Source: Paraburkholderia sp. BL21I4N1 (GTDB taxonomy: Bacteria > Pseudomonadota > Gammaproteobacteria > Burkholderiales > Burkholderiaceae). Taken from it: a stretch of DNA of 64,000 bases. Positions 17,770 to 25,813 of this stretch are shown here, one piece after another (the stretch's first letter is position 1; every line of letters begins with the position of its first letter). The notes under the pieces were generated by a model, which saw nothing but the letters and a program-made list of their open reading frames with translations, was not told the origin of the DNA and made no database searches. The position numbers were made by a program, and so were the translations under genes. Where the stretch lies: the NCBI RefSeq assembly GCF_002973525.1, contig NZ_PVEN01000006.1:310001-374000 (forward strand), given 5' to 3'.

Positions 17770-19005
17770 ATGAAACTGGCCACCACCGACGAAATCGTCG
17801 CCGAACTCAAAGCCGGCCGCATGATCATTCTGGTCGACGAGGAAGACCGTGAAAACGAAGGCGACCTGCTGATCGCCGCCGACCACGTCACGCCCGAAGC
17901 GATCAATTTCATGGCGCGCTTCGGACGCGGCCTCGTTTGCCTGACGCTCAGCGCCGAGCATTGCGAGCGCCTGAAACTCGCGCCGATGGCCAAACAGAAC
18001 GGCACGCGATACGGCACCGCCTTCACGATCAGCATCGAGGCGGCGCACGGCGTCACCACCGGCATCTCCGCCGCCGACCGCGCGCATACGATCCGCACCG
18101 CGATTCACGCCGACGTACGCGCCGAACATCTGGTGCAGCCGGGCCACGTCTTTCCGATCGCGGCGCGGCCGGGCGGCGTGCTGGTGCGCGCCGGCCACAC
18201 CGAGGCCGGTTGCGATCTCACGGCGCTGGCCGGTTTGACGCCCGCCGCGGTGATCTGCGAAATCATGAACGACGACGGCACGATGGCGCGCCTGCCGCAA
18301 CTGATCGAATTCGCCACGCGCCATGGGCTGAAAATCGGCACCATCGCCGATCTGATCCACTATCGCGGCGTCAACGAATCGCTCGTGGAACGCGTCGGCG
18401 AGCGGCCGCTGCACACGCCGTGGGGACCGTTTCGCGCGATCCAGTATCGCGATACCGTGCGCGCGTCCACGCATCTCGCGCTGGTGCGCGGCGAACCTTC
18501 GCCCGACGTGCCGGTGCTGACGCGGGTGCATGAGTGCTTCTCGCTGCTCGATCTGCTCGATGCAGAACCGTCCGCACATTCGTGGCCGCTGCACGCGGCG
18601 CTACAAAAAATCGACGCGGCCGGTTGCGGCGTGGCGGTGCTGCTCAATTGCGATATGCCCGCGGATGCGGGCGTCGGCCAGCGCAATCCCGGCACGGCAA
18701 CACGTCAGGACGGACGGCTTTCGGGAATCGGCTCGCAGATTTTGCGCGACCTCGGCGTGCGTCGCCTGAACGTGTTGTCGAGTCCGTTCAGATTGCCGGC
18801 GCTGTCGGGGCACGAACTCGAAATCATGGCGTTCATTCCGCTTGGCGAAGCCGATCCCGACAATCCGCACGCGTTCGACTTCGCGACGGCCGCGCCGCCG
18901 GCCCGCGCATATTCCGCGCCGCGTGGCAACTCGCCAGTTGCACCGAGCGCATCGTTGCGTGCGCAACCGCAAGCCGCTTCGTACGAACGCCAGGCCACTT
19001 CCTGA
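17770..19005 (+). CDS. 3,4-dihydroxy-2-butanone-4-phosphate synthase with degenerate GTP cyclohydrolase II domain (RibBX-like)
   Basis: The N-terminal ~200 residues are a complete RibB domain (GRMIILVDEEDRENEGDL, EAAHGVTTGISAADRAHTI, HVFPIAARPGGVLVRAGHTEAG) that makes the four-carbon unit of riboflavin. The C-terminal ~200 residues have the RibA fold, but the zinc/catalytic stretch is replaced: after RVHEC there is no GDV...RCDCG segment, so the usual Cys ligands are lost. GTP cyclohydrolase II activity is therefore unlikely. A last ~40 residues are low-complexity. The ATG at 17770 matches the family; an ATG at 17716 overlaps the upstream stop but has no ribosome site. Its place in a flavoenzyme-rich operon suggests extra flavin supply. 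Confidence 0.88.
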   Translation: MKLATTDEIVAELKAGRMIILVDEEDRENEGDLLIAADHVTPEAINFMARFGRGLVCLTLSAEHCERLKLAPMAKQNGTRYGTAFTISIEAAHGVTTGISAADRAHTIRTAIHADVRAEHLVQPGHVFPIAARPGGVLVRAGHTEAGCDLTALAGLTPAAVICEIMNDDGTMARLPQLIEFATRHGLKIGTIADLIHYRGVNESLVERVGERPLHTPWGPFRAIQYRDTVRASTHLALVRGEPSPDVPVLTRVHECFSLLDLLDAEPSAHSWPLHAALQKIDAAGCGVAVLLNCDMPADAGVGQRNPGTATRQDGRLSGIGSQILRDLGVRRLNVLSSPFRLPALSGHELEIMAFIPLGEADPDNPHAFDFATAAPPARAYSAPRGNSPVAPSASLRAQPQAASYERQATS

Positions 19006-19015
19006 CGAACCGCCC

Positions 19016-19906
19016 ATGACTCAAGCTAAGCCTCAAGCAATCACTCAACGCAATCAACCCTACGTCGCGCTCGTCACCGGCGCGTCGCGCGGCGCCGGCA
19101 AGGGCATCGCTCTTGCACTCGCCGCCACCGGCGCGACCGTCTACGTCACCGGCCGCACGCAGCGGGAAGGCGATGCGCCGTTGCCCGGCACGGTACACGC
19201 CACCGCGATCGAAATCGACCGGCTGGGCGGCAACGGCATCGCCCTGACCTGCGATCATGCCGACGACGCACAAGTCGCCGAAGTCTTCGAGTACATCCGT
19301 CAGGCGAGCGGGCGGCTGGATATTCTCGTCAACAACGCGACCGTCCTGCACGACGAGCTGATTCGTCCCGCGCCGTTCTGGGAGAAGCCGCTCGATCTGG
19401 TCGATATTCTCGACGTCGGTTTGCGCTCCGCTTATGTCGCAAGCTGGCACGCCGCGCGGATGATGGCCGCGCAAGGCGACGGACTGATCGCGTTCACGTC
19501 GTCGTTCGGTGCGAGCTGCTATATGCACGGCGCGGCGTACGGCGCGCAGAAAGTCGGCGTCGATAAATTCGCCAAAGACATGGCCGTCGACCTGAAACCG
19601 TACGACGTGGCCGCCGTCTCGATCTGGATGGGCATGCTGCAAACCGAGCGCACCGCGCGCGTGATCGCTGCCAATCCCGAGCAATACGCGGGCTTCAGCG
19701 AACTCGCGGAAACGCCGCAATTCACGGGGCGTCTGATCGATGCGCTGTATCGGGATCCGCAGCGGATGAGCAAGTCCGGCATGGTGCTGGTCGGCGCGGA
19801 GCTGGCGCACGAGTACGGCATCACCGATCTGGACGGTCGGCAGCCGCCTTCGCATCGTGAAGCGCTGGGCGGGCCGGTGCAGGCGCATCCGGCGATCGTC
19901 GCGTGA
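19016..19906 (+). CDS. Short-chain dehydrogenase/reductase
   Basis: The 296-residue SDR has TGASRGAGKG near residues 22-31, a VTGRTQREG segment whose Arg points to NADP(H), NNATV, and the YGAQK catalytic pair in the middle. It has an insertion between the cofactor loop and NNA compared with classical 250-residue SDRs, and a longer C-terminus. Such enlarged SDRs are often annotated dehydrogenase/reductase SDR family member 1-like. It is the last gene of the plus-strand unit, 10 bp after the ribB-like gene. The substrate is unknown but probably a pathway alcohol or ketone. Confidence 0.87.
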   Translation: MTQAKPQAITQRNQPYVALVTGASRGAGKGIALALAATGATVYVTGRTQREGDAPLPGTVHATAIEIDRLGGNGIALTCDHADDAQVAEVFEYIRQASGRLDILVNNATVLHDELIRPAPFWEKPLDLVDILDVGLRSAYVASWHAARMMAAQGDGLIAFTSSFGASCYMHGAAYGAQKVGVDKFAKDMAVDLKPYDVAAVSIWMGMLQTERTARVIAANPEQYAGFSELAETPQFTGRLIDALYRDPQRMSKSGMVLVGAELAHEYGITDLDGRQPPSHREALGGPVQAHPAIVA

Positions 19907-19948
19907 ATTGCGGCGTGAATTGTCGTGTGAATTGCCGCGTGATTGCCG
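19901..19948. repeat. Imperfect 12-bp tandem repeat across the SDR stop codon
   Basis: Four units of about GCGTGAATTGCG run from the last codon of the SDR gene into the intergenic region. Each unit repeats the TGA in the same frame, so the gene ends in a series of back-up stops. The unit length of 12 preserves the frame. Confidence 0.7.
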
Positions 19949-20019
19949 CGCGGTCCTCGCGGGTGGCTCGATGACCACTTCACGCCCGCCGTCGCGGCAC
20001 CTGTTTCCACGCGCCTACA

Positions 20020-20035
20020 GGCCCGTCACCGGGCC
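20020..20035. terminator. GC hairpin between convergent genes
   Basis: GGCCCG-TCAC-CGGGCC is a perfect 6-bp stem with a 4-nt loop between the convergent SDR and small membrane protein genes. There is no T-tract on either side, so an intrinsic terminator is only possible. Confidence 0.35.
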
Positions 20036-20040
20036 CGTCG

Positions 20041-20331
20041 CTAGAACCCGCTTACCACCATCGCGAACACCACCGCCGCGCCACCTACCGCCCCGAGGAA
20101 GGTGAAGCACTGCTCATCGGCGCCCGAGCGACGCGCCCAGATTCGCCCGGCCAGCGCGGCAATGCCGGTGATCCCGAGAAACAGCGACAACGACGAGCCC
20201 GCCGTGCACACCATGCCGGGAAACTCGTCGCTCCACGCGCACGCATAAAGCTGCCGCACGGATACGCCGATCACGCCGATCGCCACCAGCAAACCGGCAA
20301 TCAGCCCATCCCGCTGAACTCTGGATTTCAT
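20041..20331 (-). CDS. Small hydrophobic membrane protein of unknown function
   Basis: The 96-residue protein has three hydrophobic segments: GLIAGLLVAIGVIGVSV (about 9-25), SLSLFLGITGIAALAG (about 47-62) and FLGAVGGAAVVFAMVVSGF at the C-terminus. I do not recognise the family. The ATG at 20331 has GGAGG 7 nt upstream; longer readings are poor. Regulatory site D lies 146 bp upstream in the correct orientation, so the gene probably belongs to the catabolic regulon. A role in uptake or in membrane adaptation to a hydrophobic substrate would be a guess. The 259-bp gap up to the amidase gene holds only site D. Confidence 0.65.
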   Translation of the reverse strand: MKSRVQRDGLIAGLLVAIGVIGVSVRQLYACAWSDEFPGMVCTAGSSLSLFLGITGIAALAGRIWARRSGADEQCFTFLGAVGGAAVVFAMVVSGF

Positions 20332-20476
20332 TTGCAGCCCTCCTGCTGTCATGCGTGTCTCCCTCTGTCGGCGGCCTGGGCGGCTGCCGCTTCGCGTCGT
20401 CGTGTGTGATGTATGACGATCGACGCAGCGCCCTGACGGCGCATACCGCCATTGACGGCGATTCGACGTGCATGGG

Positions 20477-20494
20477 CATCGTCCGGACGGACTA
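20477..20494 (-). promoter_or_regulatory. Regulatory dyad, site D (upstream of the small membrane protein gene)
   Basis: On the minus strand this reads TAGTCCGTCCGGACGATG, a full match to the consensus with a perfect GTCC-N4-GGAC core. TCAATG begins 21 nt downstream, exactly as at site E. It is 6 kb away from the nearest minus-strand catabolic gene and points to the membrane protein gene at 20331. Confidence 0.7.
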
Positions 20495-20590
20495 AGGGGG
20501 ATTGCGGAGGGAGTGAGGAGACGACAGCGGACGTGGCGGCGAACGCCGCCACGCCGGGTCAAGCAGTCGGAGAGACTACCGGGTGGACTT

Positions 20591-22006
20591 TCAGAAGGCT
20601 TGCGGCGTGCCGGTGGCCCACGTGCCGATGGTGTCTTCAATCGCCCGCGCCGCCGACAGCAACGCCGCCTCGCCACGCGGTTTGCCGACGATCTGAATCC
20701 CGACGGGCAGGCCGTTCGCGCTCATCCCACACGGAATCGCCAGCACCGGCATGCCGGTGAGCGTCAACGCGTAGGTGATCGCGAGCCAGTCGATGTAGGT
20801 GTCGAAATGCTGGCCGACCGCATCGCGTATGTCGCGCGCCTCGACCGGAAACGGCAGCACGATCGAAGCCGGACAGATCAGCACGTCATACCGTTGCAGC
20901 AGCGCGTTCAGCTTGTAGAACAACTGGCTGCGCGTACGCTGCGCCGACAGCATCGCGCGGTTGTCCTGTTGCAGACCGAACTCGATGTTCCAGACCACGT
21001 TGGGGTTCAGCACGTCGCGATGCTGCGCGAGCACGTCCTCGTAATTCGTCGCGTAGGCGAGACCACGCAGCGTGTGGAACGCCTCTTTCGCACCGCTCAG
21101 ATCGATATCGCTGTCATCCACGCCGACGCCGGATGCGGCGAGCCGGTCCATGGCACGGCGGCAAATCGACAGAATCTCCGGCTCGACAGTCGCGATGCCA
21201 AGCCCTTCGCTGAACGCGACCCGCGCGGGACGTTGCGGCCTGCGCGCATGCGTCAGAAACGAGCTTGCCGGTTCGCTCACCGACAACGGCGCGCCGTCGA
21301 TTTCCCCACACATCGCGTCGAGCAGCAAGGCCACGTCGGTCACATTGCGCGCCATCGGCCCATGAATGCCGAGCGTGTCGTACGGATTGGCAACCGGACC
21401 ATACGACACGCGTCCCGGCGTGGGACGCAAACCGACCACCCCGCAGAACGCCGAAGGCGTACGCAGCGAGCCCGCCAGATCGGAACCCTGCGCGACCCAC
21501 GCGGTGCGCGACGCCAACGCGGCGGCCGCGCCGCCCGACGAGCCGCCCGCCGAGCGCGACAGATCCCACGGATTGCGCGTGATGCCGAACACGCTGTTAT
21601 ACGTATGCCCACCCGAGCCGAACTCCGGTGTATTGGACTTCGCGTAGACCACTCCGCCGCGCGCTTCGAGCAACGTCACGCCGTTATCAGACGTTTCCGG
21701 CACACGGTCGCGATACACCAGCGAGCCGCGCGTGGTCCTTACGCCGGCCACGTCCGTCAGATCCTTGATCGGCACCGGCAAGCCGCACAACACCCCACGC
21801 TCGGCAACCGGCTTTTTCAGCAGCGCGTCGGCATGCGCATGCGCGCGTTCGAAACACAGCGTGGGCAGCGCGTTCACCTGCGGTTCGACACGCGCCACCT
21901 GCGCGGCCAGCGTGTCGAGCAGATCGTGCGGACTCACGGCCTCTTCGCGCAGCAAATCGACGACTTCGCACGCGCTTCGCTCTATAAGACTCAAATCGAC
22001 GGACAT
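20591..22006 (-). CDS. Amidase of the amidase-signature family
   Basis: The 471-residue protein has the Ser-cisSer-Lys triad: Lys81 (PIKDL), cis-Ser156 (AGGSSGG) and nucleophile Ser180 (GSDLAGS). The nucleophile motif has Ala179 where Gly is usual. Family members hydrolyse amides such as indole acetamide, aryl amides or amino-acid amides; some are GatA paralogues. No GatB or GatC is nearby, so a free-standing catabolic amidase is likely. It lies 79 bp after the ABC permease gene on the same strand and could be co-transcribed. No signal peptide is seen. Confidence 0.88.
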   Translation of the reverse strand: MSVDLSLIERSACEVVDLLREEAVSPHDLLDTLAAQVARVEPQVNALPTLCFERAHAHADALLKKPVAERGVLCGLPVPIKDLTDVAGVRTTRGSLVYRDRVPETSDNGVTLLEARGGVVYAKSNTPEFGSGGHTYNSVFGITRNPWDLSRSAGGSSGGAAAALASRTAWVAQGSDLAGSLRTPSAFCGVVGLRPTPGRVSYGPVANPYDTLGIHGPMARNVTDVALLLDAMCGEIDGAPLSVSEPASSFLTHARRPQRPARVAFSEGLGIATVEPEILSICRRAMDRLAASGVGVDDSDIDLSGAKEAFHTLRGLAYATNYEDVLAQHRDVLNPNVVWNIEFGLQQDNRAMLSAQRTRSQLFYKLNALLQRYDVLICPASIVLPFPVEARDIRDAVGQHFDTYIDWLAITYALTLTGMPVLAIPCGMSANGLPVGIQIVGKPRGEAALLSAARAIEDTIGTWATGTPQAF

Positions 22007-22085
22007 GTTGACTATCGGCTCCGTGGTGAAGAATCTCGGTCAGCTTCGCGCGCCGGCGCGCGCGATCCATCGGCTTATCGGCGCA

Positions 22086-22847
22086 TCACGTCTTGAGCCG
22101 GTAACCGGTCTTGAAGATCCACGCCACGATCAGCAGGAACACCGCGAGGAACAGCCCGGTCATGGCGAGACTCACTTCGACATTAACGTCCGCGAGCCCA
22201 TAAAAGCTCCAGCGGAACCCGCTGACCAGATAGACGATCGGATTAAACAACGTCACGACTTTCCAGAACGGCGGCAGCATATTGACCGCATAGAAGCTGC
22301 CGCCCAGAAACGTCAGCGGCGTGATGATAAGCAACGGCACGAGTTGCAGCTTCTCGAAGCTATCCGCCCAGATGCCGATGATGAACCCCAGCAAACTGAA
22401 CGTCACCGCCGTCAGCACCAGAAACAGAATCATCCAGAACGGGTGCTGCACTTGCAGCGGCACGAACAGGCCCGCGGTCGCGAGAATGATCAGCCCGAGC
22501 AGAATCGATTTGGTGGCCGCCGCGCCCACGTAACTGACGACGATCTCCAGATACGACACCGGCGCCGACAACAACTCGTAGATCGTGCCGGTGAAGCGCG
22601 GAAAGTAAATCCCGAACGACGCGTTCGAAATACTCTGCGACAACAGCGACAGCATGATCAGCCCCGGCACGATGAACGCGCCGTAACTGATGCCGTCCAC
22701 CTCCTTGATACGCGAGCCGATCGCCGCGCCGAACACGACGAAGTACAGCGAAGTGGAAATTACCGGCGCGATGATGCTCTGCATCAGCGTACGCCAGGTG
22801 CGCGCCATCTCGAACTTGTAGATCGCGCGGATTGCGTGGATGTTCAT
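22086..22847 (-). CDS. ABC-2 type exporter permease, YadH-like
   Basis: The 253-residue protein has about six hydrophobic segments and the ABC-2 signature near residues 105-190 (LSAPVSYLEIVVSYVGAAATKSILL, then LLIITPLTFLGGSFYAVNMLPPFW). It pairs with the ATPase gene upstream; the start ATG overlaps the ATPase stop as ATGA. Size and order match the YadG/YadH family and the related NodIJ and drug-export systems. The exported substrate is unknown. Confidence 0.88.
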   Translation of the reverse strand: MNIHAIRAIYKFEMARTWRTLMQSIIAPVISTSLYFVVFGAAIGSRIKEVDGISYGAFIVPGLIMLSLLSQSISNASFGIYFPRFTGTIYELLSAPVSYLEIVVSYVGAAATKSILLGLIILATAGLFVPLQVQHPFWMILFLVLTAVTFSLLGFIIGIWADSFEKLQLVPLLIITPLTFLGGSFYAVNMLPPFWKVVTLFNPIVYLVSGFRWSFYGLADVNVEVSLAMTGLFLAVFLLIVAWIFKTGYRLKT

Positions 22848-23770
22848 TGATCACCTCGGAGCAGACTGACGAAGATGTCTTCCAGCGAACTCTGCGTGGT
22901 GTGCAGGTCCTTGAAGCGGATGCCGGCGTCGTCGAGCGCTTTCAGCAACGCGATGATGTCGGTGCGGCCGCCTTCGCCTTCGTAGGTGTAGATCAGCTCG
23001 GCGCCGCCCTTCTCCAACGCCAGCGTGTAGCCGGCGAGCGAGGCAGGCACGGCATCGAGCGGGCTCTCCAGTTGCAGCGTCAACTGCTTCTTGCCGAGCT
23101 TGCGCATCAGCTCGGTTTTCTCTTCGACGAGCATGATCTCGCCGCCGCTGATCACGCCGATGCGGTCGGCCATCTCCTCGGCTTCGTCGATATAGTGCGT
23201 GGTGAGAATGATCGTCACGCCGCTCTCGGCGAGCGAGCGCACCAACTTCCACATGTCGCGGCGCAATTCGACGTCCACACCGGCGGTGGGTTCGTCGAGG
23301 AACAGCACGCGCGGTTCGTGCGACAGTGCCTTGGCGATCAGCACGCGCCGCTTCATACCGCCCGACAGCGTGATGATCTTGCTATCGCGCTTTTCCCACA
23401 GCGACAGGTCGCGCAGCACCTTTTCGACGTAGGCGGGATTTTTCGGCTTGCCGAACAGACCGCGGCTGAACGAGACGGTGGCCCAGACGGTCTCGAAGGA
23501 GTCGGTGGTCAGCTCCTGCGGCACGAGGCCGATCAGCGAGCGGGCGCCGCGATAGTCCGTCGCGATATCGCGGCCGTCTACCGTCACGCTGCCCGTGCTG
23601 GCGTTGACAATGCCGCAGATGATGCTGATCAGCGTTGTCTTGCCCGCGCCGTTGGGGCCGAGCAGTGCAAAGATTTCTCCGCGGTTGATCGCCAGATTGA
23701 TGTTCTTGAGTGCATGAAAACCCGTGGCGTAGGTTTTCGACAGATTCGTGACCGAGACGATTGGCTGCAT
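22844..23770 (-). CDS. ABC transporter ATP-binding protein, YadG-like
   Basis: The 308-residue ATPase has Walker A GPNGAGKT, Q-loop VPQE, signature LSGGMKRR, Walker B VLFLDEP and H-loop TTHY. The GLVPQE...FETVW and AGVDVELRRDMW stretches closely resemble YadG. It energises the ABC-2 permease encoded immediately downstream. I chose the ATG at 23770 (MQPIVSV) because it fits the family N-terminus; there is no clear ribosome site, and a longer reading from 23839 is unsupported. Confidence 0.88.
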   Translation of the reverse strand: MQPIVSVTNLSKTYATGFHALKNINLAINRGEIFALLGPNGAGKTTLISIICGIVNASTGSVTVDGRDIATDYRGARSLIGLVPQELTTDSFETVWATVSFSRGLFGKPKNPAYVEKVLRDLSLWEKRDSKIITLSGGMKRRVLIAKALSHEPRVLFLDEPTAGVDVELRRDMWKLVRSLAESGVTIILTTHYIDEAEEMADRIGVISGGEIMLVEEKTELMRKLGKKQLTLQLESPLDAVPASLAGYTLALEKGGAELIYTYEGEGGRTDIIALLKALDDAGIRFKDLHTTQSSLEDIFVSLLRGDQ

Positions 23771-23887
23771 GGATTCGACGATGGCAGACACCGTTGTTTG
23801 ATTAGAGGGAACGGTGCAGAAGCGCCACCGCCCCCGCAATGTAATGGAAAGTGGCGATGCTTGCAGCAGACCGCCACGGCGCGGCGT

Positions 23888-25813
23888 CTACGCCTCGCGC
23901 CGTCCGTTGGGGAAACGGGCGGTAATCACCTGCTGGATTTCCTCGGACGACACGGGCTTGACCAGATGGTGATCGAAGCCGGCGTCGCGCGAACGCTCGC
24001 GGTCGGTGGCCTGGCCGTATCCGGTGACGGCGATCAGCAAGGCCGTGGCGGTGGCCGGGTTCGCCCGCATTGCCCGCGCGAGCTGGAAGCCGTCCATGCC
24101 GGGCAGGCCCAGATCGAGCAGCACGATTTCAGGCTCGAACTGCGCGGCAATCTCGATCGCACTCGTCGCTTCGTGCGCCACGCGCACCTCGTAGCCGTCC
24201 GATTCGAGCACCAGCGACATGGCCAGCGCCGCGTCGACGCTATCGTCCACCAGCAGCAAACGCAGCGCCGGACCGGCCTCTCGCGGCGTGCTCGACAAAG
24301 GCGCGGCGATCGGCTGGTCGGGGCGCGCGAGCCGGGTCAGCGGCAGACGCACGACGAACTCGCTGCCCTGTCCCACCCCCGCTGAAAAAGCCTCGATCTG
24401 GCCGCCGTGCAACTCGACCAGCGTGCGAGCCAGCGGCAAGCCGACCCCGAGTCCGCCGTCGGAGCGTTCCAGCGAACTCTGCGATTGCACGAACAGGTCG
24501 AAGATATGCGGAATGGTGTCGACCGCCATGCCGACGCCGTTGTCGCGCACGCTGATCCGCACGTCGTCCTGCAACTCGCGAACCTCGATCAGAATCTCGC
24601 CGCCTTGCGGGGTGTACTTCGCCGCGTTGGAGAGAATGTTGCCGAGCACCTGGGCGAGGCGCACACCATCGCCGACAATGAACAGCGGTTCGCTGGGCAG
24701 ATCGGTTCTGAGCGTATGGCCTTTGCGGGTGAGCGACGGTTGCACGGTCTCGATCGCCGCCTCGAGCGCGGCGGCGAGTTCGACGATTTCCTGGCGCAGC
24801 GTGATCTTGCCCTGCGTGATACGCGCCACGTCGAGCAAATCGTCGACCAGGCGGCTCAGATGCTTGACCTGACGACCGATCACCGCGCGCATCGTGTCGA
24901 AATGCTGCGGCGAGGGCGAACGGCTCGGATCGAGCAATTCGATCGCGTTGCGAATCGGCGCCAACGGGTTGCGCAGTTCGTGCGCGAGCATGGCGAGAAA
25001 TTCGTCCTTGCGGCGATCGGCATCGCGCAACACGCGGTCGTTGGCCTTGCGCTCCGAGATGTCGTTGACGATGCCGGCCAACCGGTAAATCCGCTCGCCC
25101 GAATCGCGCACCGGAAAACCGCGCTCCGCCACCCAACGGGTCTCGCCATCCGGCCGCACGATCCGGTACTCGATCTCGTACGGCACGCCGGTGGCGAGCG
25201 CGCGGTAAGCGGCTTCGACCTGCGCCTGATCCTCGGCATGAATATGGCCCGCCCAGTGGCGCGCGTCGGGTGTCGGCTCGTGCGCCGCGTCGCCCCACAG
25301 GCGGCCATAGGCCGGACTCACGTACAGCAAACGCGCGGTGGCCGGGTCGAGCATCCAGAACACGTCGTCGATGTTTTCCGCCATCTGGCGAAAGCGCTCT
25401 TCGCTTTCGCGCAATGCGCCTTCCGCGCGGCGCACCCGCAACAGCGCGCGCACCTGCGCGATCAGTTCGGCCGGCTCGATCGGTTCGATCAGATAGCTGT
25501 CCGCGCCACCGTCGAGACCGCGCACTTTATCCATGCTCCGCACCGCGGCGGCCGAGGTCTGCAACACGAGAACACTGGCCGTGTCCGGCGACGCCTTGAT
25601 GCGCCGGCACACTTCGAAACCATTGATGTCGGGCAGCTTGACGTCGAGCAGCACGAGGTCGGGCTGGGCGATGCGCGTCTGCTCGATCGCGTCCGTGCCG
25701 TTGCCGGCTTCGATCACCACAAAACCGGCACGCGCCAGGATGCGCGTTTTCGCGTAACGCGCGCCCTCGTTGTCGTCGACGTTCAGAATGAGGCTTGCAC
25801 TCGAGTCGGTCAT
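23888..25813 (-). CDS. Hybrid sensor histidine kinase, REC-PAS-HisKA-HATPase-REC
   Basis: The 641-residue cytosolic kinase has no membrane segment. It has a receiver domain (Asp57, LLLDVKLP), a PAS/PAC module (about 135-255), a HisKA domain with His278 in HELRNPL, an HATPase with DNGVGM and GLGVGLPL, and a second receiver with Asp567. The first receiver has Glu110 in YLIEPIE where the switch Lys is usual, so its phosphorylation may be altered. The start overlaps the TGA of the preceding kinase gene (ATGA). It is the last gene of the stressosome operon and the probable end of its signalling chain. Confidence 0.9.
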   Translation of the reverse strand: MTDSSASLILNVDDNEGARYAKTRILARAGFVVIEAGNGTDAIEQTRIAQPDLVLLDVKLPDINGFEVCRRIKASPDTASVLVLQTSAAAVRSMDKVRGLDGGADSYLIEPIEPAELIAQVRALLRVRRAEGALRESEERFRQMAENIDDVFWMLDPATARLLYVSPAYGRLWGDAAHEPTPDARHWAGHIHAEDQAQVEAAYRALATGVPYEIEYRIVRPDGETRWVAERGFPVRDSGERIYRLAGIVNDISERKANDRVLRDADRRKDEFLAMLAHELRNPLAPIRNAIELLDPSRSPSPQHFDTMRAVIGRQVKHLSRLVDDLLDVARITQGKITLRQEIVELAAALEAAIETVQPSLTRKGHTLRTDLPSEPLFIVGDGVRLAQVLGNILSNAAKYTPQGGEILIEVRELQDDVRISVRDNGVGMAVDTIPHIFDLFVQSQSSLERSDGGLGVGLPLARTLVELHGGQIEAFSAGVGQGSEFVVRLPLTRLARPDQPIAAPLSSTPREAGPALRLLLVDDSVDAALAMSLVLESDGYEVRVAHEATSAIEIAAQFEPEIVLLDLGLPGMDGFQLARAMRANPATATALLIAVTGYGQATDRERSRDAGFDHHLVKPVSSEEIQQVITARFPNGRREA

